Of a stretch of 64,000 bases of DNA, positions 38,199 through 50,735 are shown in pieces; position 1 is the stretch's first letter, and every line of letters starts with the position of its first letter. Source of the DNA: Sipunculus nudus (taxonomy: Eukaryota; Annelida; Sipuncula; Golfingiida; Sipunculidae); NCBI GenBank assembly GCA_026874595.1, contig CM049311.1, positions 55,307,676 to 55,371,675 of the forward strand. The letters are read 5' to 3'. The notes under the pieces were generated by a model, which saw only the letters and a list, made by a program, of their open reading frames with translations, had not been told where the DNA came from and did not search any database. A program made the translations under genes and the position numbers.

Positions 38199-38639
38199 TT
38201 TACGACTGTATTTTAGGTTTCAAAGTCACGGGGCTAAGAATATCCAGAAATCATACATTTCTCTAAGCTTAGAGACTTAAGATTTAATCCCTATCGTTAT
38301 ATTGACATATCACATTTTTTTAAGTCTGGGAGGGAGGGAGAAGGGAGGAACGTTGAACCTTAGACCTTTCGCTGCGTTTTCCAACGCCGAATCCATTTAA
38401 CGAATTAATAAATTGCATATTTTATTAATTAATTATTTGAACGCCTTAATATCATCCACAAGAGACACTTAAACTTGTAAATTTACACTTAAATAACTGT
38501 AAAATCTTACATATATTTACAACGATAATAGGGAAATAGATGTTCAAAATATGGAATATTTCCACGGCATTTATATCATAAGATTGTTTTAAATATTGTA
38601 AAATCTTATTAATAAGAATAGAATGTGAGAATTAACTTA

Positions 38640-39120
38640 CACAATTTGAATTCGGATTCATTTGCATTCACTGAATTCGCCAAAACAGAGTTTTGCGGAT
38701 ACTATGTATTCAGTCCACCGCCGCCTCCGCCGCGTAGGTGTCCAGAGAACTCCTCCGTGAACACCACTTTGCTGCGCCCCGATTTTGTTTTGACCTCTGA
38801 CCTTTCCTCTGCGCTCTGCGTCCATCTGTGTGTCTGTGTTCACATATAAACCCCCATATCTTGGGAACCGTTTGACCGATCCGGAAAAAAATTTGCACAA
38901 ATGTAGCCCTTTTTGCATATGTATACAACTTTGATGGCTTTCTGGATTTTGTGGTAGGTGGCACAACTTACATATACACATTTCGGCTGCAGACATCCAT
39001 GCTAATATGCAACACACCTCACTCTATTTCCCCTTGTTACTCAATCAATGCCTCACTTCACCGGTCCCACTCTGATTTCGGCGGATACACGTAGTCGCTT
39101 GTCGACTACCCGTATTCTAG
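38640..39120 (+). mobile_element. Helitron-like 3' end, second copy, opposite orientation
   Basis: The right edge has the hairpin GTAGTCGCTTGTCGACTAC (39091-39109), a 7-nt spacer and CTAG followed by T. About 130 bp inward are the reverse complement of the end at 32646 (shared GATTTCGGCGGATACACGTA, TTTCCCCTT, ATGCTAATATGCAACACA). The inner part carries GGTAGGTGGCACAAC, a diverged core motif. The 5' end was not located; 38640 is approximate. Confidence 0.55.
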
Positions 39121-39655
39121 TCGGAATTTGGATTCATGTAATATAATTTTTTAATTTACCGAGCAAGTTACTTTCTGATTTTACAGAAATGTAAACCAAT
39201 CCGCAATATATCTATAAACACACAAGCATACTTTGACAAGTGCCAAAATTAAATTTGAAACATTGATTTTGTTTTACCTCACCATTCTTGCGGTGTGTCT
39301 TTGATCTTAATGTTTCTAAAATTCTTGTGAATTCCTCTGTAGAATCAAATGGTTATTTGAATATTTTAATTGTGAACTATAATGGTCCATTACATATTCA
39401 AATTCTCAAATAAATCATACAGAGAAACATCAATAGAACCGATAGCACCGATGCAAGAATAAGAGATCATGATAACGTGTTTGTAGGGGAATGAAGACAT
39501 ACGTAATAAAAAAGTGTTAAGCCATTTTGAATATATGATATATTATATTTTAAATATATTATGATATACTATATTATACTATTATATATATGTTATATTA
39601 TGATATACTGATTATAATATAATATAATTATATTAAACATTATTGATATATAATC

Positions 39656-39657
<2 letters not shown>

Positions 39658-39698
<41 letters not shown>
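39658..39698. repeat. (TA)n microsatellite
   Basis: About 40 bp of TA repeats beside a longer TATA-rich stretch from 39535. Confidence 0.9.
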
Positions 39699-39700
<2 letters not shown>

Positions 39701-40076
39701 GAATGTTTATATATACACATGAGAAAATTTACAAAGAGTATACTGATATTAAATATTTAAGGCTTGAGCTGGCATTAAAACCTGAAGCAGTCACCGTGTA
39801 TTCGCTCTCTTCCGTGCATGATCAGGGCCAAAAGAGGCAGCGAGGGTCGCTGCGAGACATTTATGAGAGCCTGCGCCTTTATTTAGTTTGCGAAAGTTTA
39901 AATCACATCCCAAATCAGTCTGCGAGAGCTTTTCGAAAGGTATTTGGTAAATTCCCCTGCAAGACATAGCCCTTGTTTCGGACTGGTGTTACAGGTGAAC
40001 TCAATCATTAAAATGGGACGGTTATATCCTATTATAGTACGAAACATTAAAGATCTACATAGTGTGTATGTAAAAA

Positions 40077-40077
<1 letters not shown>

Positions 40078-40138
<61 letters not shown>
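40078..40138. repeat. (TA)n microsatellite
   Basis: About 60 bp of TA repeats. Confidence 0.9.
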
Positions 40139-40141
<3 letters not shown>

Positions 40142-40800
40142 ATTCGTGTTTCAGTTTTCCTTCAGACACTTTTTCATTTTACCAAATCCTCGAAAAATGA
40201 ATACCAGCTATTCTCTCAATCCAAGATCATCCGTCGCTGGTACGTGACAGTGTGACTTGGGCTTTAACATTGGCTATAGTATAAGAGCATGTGTCCTGAC
40301 ATTCTGTCACTACTTGTTTTGACAGTCCTTCATATATATTCACTTTGGCTTTTGTTTTTTCTTTTCTAAATGAGAATTGGTAAACACCAAAAAACCGGGC
40401 GATGATATCATTCAAGAATACTGTTGATGTTGTGGGTTAGGCTTTTTTGAAGGGCAGCATATGTGCATATTAATAACAGGTCAGAGTTTTCGATTCGGCA
40501 TCCATAAATTGTCGATATTAGTGCAACAAGAAGATCAATAAACTGTGCTCAGTGAACAAAATAGCTTCATTGATATTGTGCAATATGCATGCTGCGGTCA
40601 GCAGAGCGATTGGATGCCTTAGTTGCAAGGATTAAAAATTATTTCTTAAACAAATTATATGCTTCTAATGTCATTATGGCACTGTTTCCTTGCAGTACAA
40701 TTTAAAAATAAAGCCAAATATCCTTATATCATGTGTTGACAGCTAATGCAGAACGGTAGGGTTTATAGCCGTAGCCCCTAAACTTAATTTATCGCTCTTT

Positions 40801-40920
40801 CCCATAGCCTTTAGTGGTTAATGCCTTGGACTGCTGAACCTATTAACCAAAAGGCTTCATTATAACATATCACTCTTCTTTATTCAGCAGACAGCGCCCC
40901 CTACAGACCACAGCCCTGTG
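40801..40920 (+). mobile_element. tRNA-derived SINE, copy 2 (internally deleted)
   Basis: Head ATAGCCTTTAGTGGTTAATG and GCCTTGGACTGCTGAAC match copy 1 at 31260; the B-box part is missing. Body AAGGCTTCATTATAACATAT and TTCAGCAGACAGCGCCCCCT match copy 1 with divergence. Confidence 0.55.
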
Positions 40921-42950
40921 TGTATATATATACATATATTAACAATACAAAGAAAACCATCAATGTCACAAGCATTTCCCTCTTGGACTCGAGTCCGTAC
41001 TCGAGCTCGGACTTGGATTCGATAGTCCTGGATTCGGACTTGTACTCGGAAGTCAAGACTCGAGAATTCAGGAACCGTCCATTTCCAGTCCAGTTGAGTT
41101 GAACATTGCCGCTGGCAATGGTCTGACGATGATATTGTAAACTCCAAAATAACGACTTTGAGGTTTACATACAGAATATTTTACATGACAGAATATTTCC
41201 TACACAATAAAATTGGCCCATACTTAATTCTTTTCTGTTTATCAAATATGACATATCTCTAGCTAAATTTATTCAAATAATGAATTAAAAAAAAGTAAAC
41301 ATTTTAAGAAAATCTCGGATTTACATTTTTATAAATTGGACTCGAAATCGGACTTGGGCTAGGTTTCGAAAAGACTTGGATGATATCAACACGACCATGA
41401 CACTGCTGAATATATCAGTTACCATGTCAATCATAATTATCTGTCTGGATCTCATTTTTCAACTCACTGTATAAATGGTATGTCTGAATAAAATGACGTC
41501 AATTGTTAAAATATTAACACAAATGCATCACCTTATACCTTGCAGCGTTTGACACACTTTTTTTCAAGCAAACATTCTAAAGACCAGTTTTCGCCTAAAA
41601 GGTCCGTCTATGTGATTATTTCCTTTGTGACATGATATATGCTTGATGTTTTTAAATAAACACCTGGGGATTGGGACCTTTGTGTGTGATTTACATATGC
41701 TGCAGACAAAAAGAATGACATTTATTTTACGACTGACGAACATCTAAGACCAGTTATGCCCGTTTGGCGCAAAATTGATTAGACATTGACCGTAACCATG
41801 ACAACCCAAGCCCGGGTGATGTAAATTTGCATTGACCTTGTCTAGCTGTCAGAAACATAGCTGCTGACCGCGAGAAAAGTTGTCCAGTATTCTGTCTTGG
41901 GCTTTTTAAATTAGCCCTTAGGGTTTAAAAAGAATGATAATAAATTAGGAAAGCAGCACTGGAGAAGAAAAAGTCATTCTTAAGAACGACGGTAGTGAGA
42001 TCTAGAGAATATATAGCATGTCCCTGAGCCTCAATGTACATAAGCAACGGTAGAGGCTAAAAGGAAAAGGGATGCTGTAATAAGCAATACAGGAAACTAA
42101 TAGGAAATTATTAAACTTAATGCATTACGTTAAGGTATGTGTCATACAAGGTAAAAATGGGTGGTTGCATGGAATGTTGTTAAATATAAATGTGGGTTAG
42201 TCGGATGGGAAAAAGAAATTATGAAATTACAATGTACTTTTAAAAAAACTAGAAATACGCATTCTCAGGAATGCAGGCCTGCGCCGGTTCTTAATGTCGG
42301 AAGCTCCCAAACACGTATGTGTTTTTTCTTATTCGGACAATACACCAAGGTTTACTCGTACAGAAGTTCACTAACCCGTGCTATCATTCACCTATTCTGT
42401 CTATATTCCAGGTTCATTCCTGTGTCCATTCCCGAAATGATCTTACACGAGATACCGTTCATGACTGCGTTATATTGTAAGCAAACACACACACATACAC
42501 ACACACGGACGGGAATGTAGGCCTATGCCTGCCTGAAGGCATTCATTTCATAGCTGTGACGACACAGATTGTGACATGCAGTAATTTGGTATACACCATT
42601 CACTAATGTACATATCATACACCTTCTTATGGCGTGTCCATCCGGCCCATAGATCACTTAATCGATTTGGGTTGAACCAAGGGTATACGCCATGGGAACT
42701 AGACAGGCTGCGTGTTGCGAAAGATGATATCTTTTTGACGATCAAGGTTCATTTCTTTGGTGTTTTGTGAGAAGACACATGTTAAAAGTACACGGGAAGT
42801 CGTTCCATATGTACGTCTAATACAGGGAATATTTTACGAACAATCGGAAGGAACTGATCAGTTGTGTCCATCAGCTGGCATACAGGTACAGTAAAACATA
42901 TCATGCAGTTATAACTGTACACATATTCATATTTCTCTCTCTCTCTGCAG
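40921..42950. other. Non-coding, with a GGACTTG/GACTCG-rich patch
   Basis: At 40985-41070 and again at 41336-41380, short degenerate repeats of GGACTCGA, GGACTTGG and GATTCGGA occur. No exon was recognised. Confidence 0.4.
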
Positions 42951-43091
42951 ATGATGAAAACGTGGTTAACGGGTTTGTTTTGTAGAGCGTGAAAACCTAG
43001 GGCAGGTCTAGCATGTTCCGCAGGACGAACACATCTTTGCTGATATACACATTAACCGCCCATGGTCCACACGCGACGGAGTTTCAAAGAG
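42951..43091 (+). other. Candidate noncoding leader exon
   Basis: Bounded by a textbook acceptor (CTCTCTCTCTGCAG at 42950) and donor TTCAAAGAG|GTAAGC (43091/43092). All three plus frames contain stops, so it would be untranslated. Position and strand would suit a 5' exon of the gene at 49082. Confidence 0.3.
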
Positions 43092-43423
43092 GTAAGCTTA
43101 TTTACTTGAGTGTGGTTTTATAACTCGCTTTTCCTGGGGATTGTAAGTTCGACCCTGGTAACATCCCGGAACCTTTCTGGCAGAACTTCCTGCTCTTCAG
43201 CAGGACGCCGGATGATGGTCATTTGTCTGATGTGGAACGACCACAAAGCGGTTTTTTATACTATGGTCCCTTTCATACAGGTCGTATGTACTCGTCTTTA
43301 TGTCAACAAAGCTTTTGACTATTTTGTCCTTTAATATATCGTCAGAGGCATTAATTTAGGACTTGCCGTTAAATTTACCATGCTTAAAGCAGGAAAGTCA
43401 AGCTGACTTGTTTTCCTCTTGCT

Positions 43424-43429
<6 letters not shown>

Positions 43430-43467
<38 letters not shown>
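43430..43467. repeat. (CT)n microsatellite
   Basis: About 38 bp of CT repeats on the plus strand. A (GA)n tract of similar length lies at about 44440-44471, in inverse orientation about 1 kb away. Confidence 0.85.
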
Positions 43468-43470
<3 letters not shown>

Positions 43471-44432
43471 GGCGTTAATGGTACTTATAATTCCATAAAG
43501 TGGTCACTCTAGCCACTCATTTTTAAGTTCAGATATATATTAATATAAAAGACCAGGGATGTATCGATAAGAATTTGATATATACATTTAAAGTCGCAGG
43601 GGACCCTGGTTCTAGTTCAAACATAGGTCCTTTCATTTTAAATTATTACTCATTTTTTAGGTAAACGAGAAATTTTGTTAACTCTGAATGAAATTATATA
43701 TAATGGCATCAACACTTAAATTTATTATTATCTTTATTTGTATTTTTAAAAGTATTTTGGCCATATATATGCTACTAGAAAGACGACATTAAGAGAAACA
43801 ATACAAGTCGATTATCAGACATTCAGTCAAATCTTTTGAAGATTCATTAAGGAATCTGATTATCAAACATATAACAATCATCTCCCACCCCCCACCCCCC
43901 ATTTATTCGATATAAAAAAAGGTAAAAATGGAAAAATAGCTCATGCCTAATACCCAAAAAGTGCCCGAATAAGCGTCATGTTCCGTTTTCTTCACTATTC
44001 CCGCAACCGTTAAATACTGTATGTATAAAGACTACTGGCATTCCAGGTACACTAATTCTCCTAGGCCAAGCCCCCCCCCCCCCCCTTCTGCAGTTCCCTC
44101 CCCTTTTCTACAGTTCTCTATCCGCATCTCTTGGCATCAGGCATTTCAAAGGTAAATGCATATTGTACATCTTATAACTGCCTGTATACGGTGACATCCT
44201 CGTCCAGAGGTAATGGTTCACTGATAAGCGTTAGGGAATATAACATGTTAAAAAAAAACGTCCATGGAACCATGAAAAGCTTACACACATATTCTGTTAA
44301 GAACACGTGGGACAAAAATATTCTTGTGTTATTGGGAATTGCATTTTTACTGAGATATTATAGTTTTATCGTATATATGTATACAATGGAATTCAGATAA
44401 TATTTCAAACAATTAGGGCATTAAGTGAACTC

Positions 44433-44439
<7 letters not shown>

Positions 44440-44471
<32 letters not shown>
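44440..44471. repeat. (GA)n microsatellite
   Basis: About 32 bp of GA dinucleotides. Confidence 0.85.
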
Positions 44472-44475
<4 letters not shown>

Positions 44476-45359
44476 GTATGGACACTCGACCTATTTAACG
44501 AGCAGATTCTGAAATGAAAAGAATGTTTTAGTAAAAAGACCACTTTGTTACAGTTACAAATCTGAAATATTACGAGTCTTAGTGAATATACATTAATAAA
44601 CGTTATACACCTGAGTATACAAATACACACACGGCCGTAACAGCATGAACACGGTGTAGGATAATTTGAAGCAATGATAATTGATAATATATGTATCGAC
44701 GACTGATGAAAAGTAATTCAGAGTATATGGTGCTGAGAAGCAATATCTTGGTCGCTGGAATGTTTAGCGTGACCGGAATGAATAGTTTTGTGTGTACTGT
44801 TGTCTGATCAATACTGTATTTGTGCTTGCACTAATATCAGTTGCAACCAGTTTTCATATATTAATAATCAGTATTCCACGGCCAGCAAACAGGTGCGTAG
44901 GAGATCCATATCGGCCAGGGGATGTTACGCTGCATGTACCGTTGAATGTACATAGCAAAAACGTGAACATGTAGGAGTATACAGCAAATCGCATATTCAA
45001 AACATCAGTCCTTAGTTCGCATACAGAACATGTCTGTAACTATGTATAAACCTGCATGTGTGTGTTTGTTGTTTATTATTATCATTAATTTTATTATTAT
45101 CGCTCCCTCGGCGAGGCTCATGCGTTCATTCATTCACTCATTCTGTCTTTCTTTTCTTTCTTTCTGTATGTCTTTCTTTCTGTATGTTTATATGTATGTA
45201 ATTCATATGCTTTGGGGCCTATGAGAAAAGGGTTAAAAAATATATCTAACAAGTTTCCATACCGTATATCCCTATTCCATCCCCTCTCGAGCGTTTACGC
45301 GCCCTTGCGCTCCATGAAAATTTTGCGCTCCCCACTTTCAAAGTCGCATCCAAAGCCTA

Positions 45360-45422
<63 letters not shown>
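45360..45422. repeat. (TA)n-(TG)n compound microsatellite
   Basis: About 48 bp of TA followed directly by seven or eight TG units. Confidence 0.9.
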
Positions 45423-45423
<1 letters not shown>

Positions 45424-46276
45424 AAATGTTATTTATTTATTTATTTTTAAAGAGGAATAATTTATTCCATGATTCAATATAGAAGTTTCATGGGCAATCC
45501 ATACTTACATTCTTGCGGTACACTCGAAAGCCTTTGTTCTCACATTTGCCATGCAAACCATATTCCTGTTTGTAAACCACACATAAACACACACCTACAC
45601 ACGAGTTCTTTGTGTTGCTAACCTAGCGTGGACGCACGGCCGGTTAACAGGTGTGTATGTATATATCACAGAGCTGTCAGAGAAAACGGGGTCAGTCAGG
45701 CACGGGGAACGATCAGGCATGGAGGCTGCCCCCGAGCGGATGGTTGCGCTGGATCAATGTATTAATTATCTTATATAGTTAATGTAAGTTCAACGACGTA
45801 TGCCTATAGAATGATACGCAAAGAGCCATGTCACATTAATGAATAAATATAATGGATCGGCAAACTGATGTAACTGATGTATTTACATTTACACACATAC
45901 AGTAAACCCCTGCTCTTGACCAGTCTTTTTGTAAGGCCTTGCCTTTTTTTATAACACCCACGTATACTCTCTCTGTCTGTCTGTCTCTCTCTCACACACA
46001 CATGTACACACCCAAACACACACATGTTCGCTAACATTCATTACAATTGGATAACCGTATAACTTTCAACAGCCTAGGTGACGTGAATTTGTTCAGATAA
46101 TCGAGATCTAGAAAATATAAACATACACATTCTTTTGGCAAAATGTTATTGCAAACAATTCCACGGATTACCGAGTATTTGACTTAATGGGACTGCTGCC
46201 CCTGTAGATAGCGGGCTGATCGAGTGAATTTTCGGTTCATTGTTTTTATTTATGGATAAAGGGTTTTTTCGGATTA

Positions 46277-47048
46277 CAGTAGAGAGCCGTTTTTCCGAAA
46301 GCGTCGGGGGACAAGCTTTTTGTTCGTAAAAACGAACATTCGGAAATGCGCACAAGGGTCTAGCGGCAGATAGTACGACAGTATATGATTAACTTTATGC
46401 CATTTTACCCGAGAAACACGGTGTTTCTTTACGATATTCATAATTTACGACCTGGACGTATAAAGGATATTGGATTATTGCTGAGCATAATTGACATAGA
46501 TCAGTATAACCTGCTTTAAGGATACGTGCGTGCTCTTTTTTTTCATCAAATCACTAGAGGGAAAGGTGTTTCTTATTGATCAACGTAATTGAAGACCGAG
46601 ACATATGAAAGCCGCTCGAGCACAAGCGTTTAATGAATTGTACCTCACCATTGCTGATGCAAGTAAACTGCTCATTTATTTGGCATGACATCCTTTCCCA
46701 AGCCGACGATCTATGCTTGCTTGAGTACAAACGAGATGTGGTTGATAACACACAAGTGCTCTTGGATAAACTGCTCAGTCGCTTGCTTGGGGTACAGGGG
46801 GCCGAGCGTTGCGGGGCTGGCTGTAGTTTTCACACCTTTGCCCCGGCGACAACATCTGCCCAGAACTAATTAATTAGGGTCTAACACATGACTGCAGGCC
46901 TTGTGACTCGTAATTACAATGCTCATTTTAGGTTTTTACATACTTGAAATATATTTCGGAAATACGAATAAATTTTCGGTTCCCTATTTTAATTTTCGGA
47001 AAAACGAATTTTCGGATATTCGGCATTCGGAAATACGGCGCTCTACTG
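46277..47048. mobile_element. pogo/Tigger-like Tc1-mariner element, decayed
   Basis: The left end CAGTAGAGAGCCGTTTTTCC(GAA) and the reverse complement of the right end, CAGTAGAGCGCCGTATTTCC(GAA), are inverted repeats differing at about three of the first 24 bases. The form CAGTA...TTTCCGAA is typical of pogo-type elements. TA precedes the left end; the right flank is TT, one change from a TA target duplication. Repeated TTCGGA motifs fill both sub-terminal regions. The interior frames are short and no transposase motif is visible. Confidence 0.55.
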
Positions 47049-48193
47049 TTTTTAATTTTCGTATGAACGATTAAGATTCGTATAAACGGGGTTAAACAGT
47101 ATATGTAAAACTATAAATCGTTTATGTCTTTCAGGTGTTTATTGTATAACATGTGTAACGTTAATCCATACGACAGATGAGATGCATTTGATTATAAGTT
47201 CGTGTTATTGAACCTGGAAGATTCTCACAGTTAGCATTGTGTATTGTTAAACTAGCTGTGTGTGTATAGATAGAGTGATCGGGTGCGTTATGCCGTAATA
47301 TACACGGCTGTATGCATTGATCTGGGGTTACAACTTTAATAGTGGAGCCTGTGGTTTGATTGTGTTACAGGTTTCACATTTTCCGCATTGAAAGCCCTGA
47401 TGTAACAAAATATAGTCGCTACTCAGATTATGACCGTCTCACGAGATTATCACCGCTGCACGAGATTATCATCGCTGCACGAGATTTTCACAGCTTTATA
47501 AATATCGGGTATATATACATTTATCCCCAGTTAAATAACTTGCATTGTCTGTCTGCCGTTCCGTCTCTTACCTCTGCGTGTGTGTTTGTGTGTGAGGGTG
47601 CGTGCGTGTATGCGTGTGTATAGGATTGTGGGTGTGTGTGTGTGTGTGTGTGAGAAAGGGTACTAGAGATTGCTGATTACTTTGGTGTTTTCTTTAAACG
47701 CAAGGGCATCCTAGTCGCGATTTTCGTGAAAGGGTAATCATCGTGAATATGAAGCCTTCGTAAACAAGACTCATTATCTACACAAATGAATAGTCATTTA
47801 AATTATGGCTTCATCGGCATATGATTTGTCACCCACAGCGCTAACACCCGAAGGCAAAAATATTAATATTGTAACTGCAAACTTAAATTTTACTACACCC
47901 GTTGAACAAAGATTTTTCAAACATTATCATGCAGATCTATTATGTATTTTTTCCAGTAATCAGCAATGAATTTCACTCATGCAGTATTCTTCTAAATTCT
48001 CATGAAAGATGTTGTGCTCATATTAAGTAGTTGATACAAACATCGCGATACCCTGATTTGGATAGTCTTTATAGTATGATTGCGGGATCGAAGCCGTCGC
48101 GGAAAACTGAAAATTTTTATCTGGCGGACATTAAACCACCCGAATATGAAGCCTACTTCAGTATATTTATTTACTTCGCTCTTCCTAATTCTC

Positions 48194-48224
<31 letters not shown>

Positions 48225-48489
48225 AATCGCCAAATCCCTTAACATAAACACCATTTTTTCATGTGTCTTAGTGTATAACCATTATAATGATCGTTCATTT
48301 ATCACTTGCACAGCTGACCATAAGTAAATAAGTAAATCATGCAGACAATCGGTTTTGTATGAACTGTCATTTTTATTTGTAGTTACCACTTGATATATTT
48401 GGCGCGGTGGTTATCACATATATATCACTTAGAGCTTGAATTCGTGCGAGTTACGGACTAGACAGGCCAAAACATAGGTAAGTGCAATA

Positions 48490-48553
<64 letters not shown>

Positions 48554-48611
48554 CATATATATACATTGCGACAAGATATATGTATATATAATATATATAT
48601 ATATATGTATA

Positions 48612-48667
<56 letters not shown>

Positions 48668-48860
48668 ATTAAAGACTGCTATAAATACAGTAATGGTGAG
48701 TGGAATATACAGACTACACGTGGTTGATATCGAAACAGTAATGAACCGCGTTAAAGGACAGCCCTAAACACCCACGGCCGCACAGTATTAAGCAATTCTC
48801 TCAATCTCAATTTTTATATAATAGAAATCAATATATGGATGTGTGTTTTTTTACTTGTAG
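47049..48860. other. Non-coding, microsatellite-rich
   Basis: Contains (TG)n near 47630-47651, (CT)n at about 48199-48224 and two TA-rich blocks at 48489-48663. No supported gene. Confidence 0.45.
48489..48663. repeat. Paired (TA)n microsatellites
   Basis: Two TA runs, about 48491-48551 and 48580-48663, separated by a short TATATAC/GTATATA-type stretch that could fold into a long hairpin. Confidence 0.85.
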
Positions 48861-48994
48861 ATCAGAGTGCGTGATGATCTGATGCTTTATGATACATCAC
48901 CAGAGCCAGGACAACTTCAGACGATATTTGTAGACATGGCCTGGTACAATGTATTAAGAGCGAACTTTGCGTCAACTATTGCCTCGGACTAACG
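48861..48994 (+). other. Candidate leader exon of paralogue 2
   Basis: Acceptor TTTTTTACTTGTAG ends at 48860 and a donor ACTAACG|GTAAGACC lies at 48994/48995. The next acceptor-like site, GCTTGGAACAG at 49061, is 20 bp before the start codon, implying a very short intron of 67 bp; alternatively the transcript is continuous into the coding exon. No long frame. Confidence 0.35.
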
Positions 48995-49081
48995 GTAAGA
49001 CCTGGATTTCATGTGACCGCCCTTTCCCAAAGTTAGTCTGTTCTTGTTCCGCTTGGAACAGGATATCCGCCGAGGTGCATA

Positions 49082-50602
49082 ATGGGGCGGTTTGCAAATG
49101 ACATATGTCGTCTGCTGTTGACGTTCCTGATGCTTTTTAGCTCCCTGTTGTATTTAGTGCTTTACAGACAGACCACGCCTATGGATGACACAATTTGGGC
49201 TGAGCGTGAGGAAATAGATCCTGTCATTTTAAATGCACGCATCAAACAGGCCCCGTATGTCGTAGAGCCTGAGGATGACTTAGTCGGGGAGCTGTCCCAG
49301 GAGGATGTCGCATTCTACATGGAAGAAAAGGTTAACTATGTGCGATGGAGGGCAGAAATGCAGTTTACATCCATACAGGAACTTCTGAATGAATCGGAAG
49401 CAAGCATTGCATTTCACAGATACAAGGAAATGTATCAACGAAATGAAGCTATAGGTCCTAGCACGTTTAACTTGACTTTATGGACGATAAGCTTAAGCGA
49501 GGCCGAGTTCTTCGATATTCAAAACGTGCTTCGTCGCTTCGGGGTCAGAATTATCAACAGAAGTTATTCTTCTTTGTGCGGTCAGGTTGGTTCGTGTGTT
49601 TCCTTTCGTTTTAATCCGATGGAATTAATGAAGATGTCGTACAGCGTAAAAAATTCCTTACTAAGAGAAATGAAAGCAAGTCAGGACTGGAAAAATATTG
49701 ATGGTTTCCTGTGCTTCGCCCCGGCAAGCGTATGCGAGTCGTTCGCGTACCTTGCGAAACCTTTCATTTATTTACCCATCCATAGGTATGAGTTAGGTCG
49801 GTCTCAGGGCTACAGGTGGCGCCAGCTGAACAGTCATCTTCACGATTTTGTTAAAGATGGACCGAGCGTTCTTGCTTCCAGGTGTGCATACGACCGAGCC
49901 TACATGCAATATTTTGAAGGAGACGATGTCAGCTTATTACTGCACCATGGGGGCTACGTCAATATGTCATACAGTCCTGCATATAATAAAGTCGTTCTTT
50001 ATCCAGGAGTGAAGGAAGTTTTAGCAAAACATTTCATCAATGAGGTTACACAAGCGTCAAAAAAGTTAGGCTTGGATACTCCTGTGGAGGTACTGCAGTC
50101 AAACTTTAATCCGTTTGATCTTGTCAAATATAAAGCAATCATACTGATTCCTTTCTTGGTGACCTCAATACGATTGACCGAGCTTTATCGCATGAACATA
50201 CCTCTATATATCCCACGTCGTGAACTCCTGTACGAATGGGAATTAAATTACAAGATTATTATTGACCGTATATTGCCAAACAGCACGGGGGAGCACAATG
50301 GCAGGTCTTCCAATATTCGCGGTATACGCCCTATGCCGGACCCGAATGTCTTTGAGAATCGGAGCGTAAAATACTGGATTGATAAACTGGATTATTATGA
50401 TGTCTGGCCTTTCATAGAATACTTCTCAGACGCAGATGATCTTGTTTCCAAAATCAAACACACTACCCCGGAAGACTTACAAAGACGAACCACAAACATG
50501 GCGCGTCATAATCAGGTTGTGATGTCAGCGACGGAAGTGACGTGGAAAAATGTGATAAACAAAGTCGCAGCACACATAAGATATAATAAAACGAGACATT
50601 AG
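49082..50602 (+). CDS. Type II membrane glycosyltransferase-like protein, paralogue 2
   Basis: Intronless coding region of 506 residues. The ATG has A at -3 and G at +4, a strong context. Residues 1-10 are cytosolic, 11-28 a signal anchor, and the remainder predicted lumenal with several sequons (NES, NLT, NRS, NMS, NST). It shares ordered blocks with the gene at 23770: LWTIS near 132, GFLCFAPASVCE near 207, RYELGR then W, YDRAYMQYF, TELYRMNIPLYIPRRELL near 366, and MPDPN near 418 followed by an aromatic-rich segment and EYFSDADDLVSKI. Overall identity is low, so the duplication is old. Same strand as paralogue 1, about 24 kb away, with unrelated sequence between. Enzyme activity is inferred from topology and family likeness only. 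AATAAA occurs at 50736. Confidence 0.85.
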   Translation: MGRFANDICRLLLTFLMLFSSLLYLVLYRQTTPMDDTIWAEREEIDPVILNARIKQAPYVVEPEDDLVGELSQEDVAFYMEEKVNYVRWRAEMQFTSIQELLNESEASIAFHRYKEMYQRNEAIGPSTFNLTLWTISLSEAEFFDIQNVLRRFGVRIINRSYSSLCGQVGSCVSFRFNPMELMKMSYSVKNSLLREMKASQDWKNIDGFLCFAPASVCESFAYLAKPFIYLPIHRYELGRSQGYRWRQLNSHLHDFVKDGPSVLASRCAYDRAYMQYFEGDDVSLLLHHGGYVNMSYSPAYNKVVLYPGVKEVLAKHFINEVTQASKKLGLDTPVEVLQSNFNPFDLVKYKAIILIPFLVTSIRLTELYRMNIPLYIPRRELLYEWELNYKIIIDRILPNSTGEHNGRSSNIRGIRPMPDPNVFENRSVKYWIDKLDYYDVWPFIEYFSDADDLVSKIKHTTPEDLQRRTTNMARHNQVVMSATEVTWKNVINKVAAHIRYNKTRH

Positions 50603-50735
50603 AAGACAGAAGGTGTCGAGTTTAAACCATGGGTAATGCGTTGGATTAATTATTTTTTATATTTTGTTTGGTTAATTTTATTTTTAATGATAATTTAAGA
50701 TGTTACAATTCTTTTTCTATCAGTACCTGTTACAT

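Noticed and set aside
46554-46873. Transposase remnant inside the pogo-like element
   Set aside because: Frames are short and no catalytic or DNA-binding motif could be recognised.
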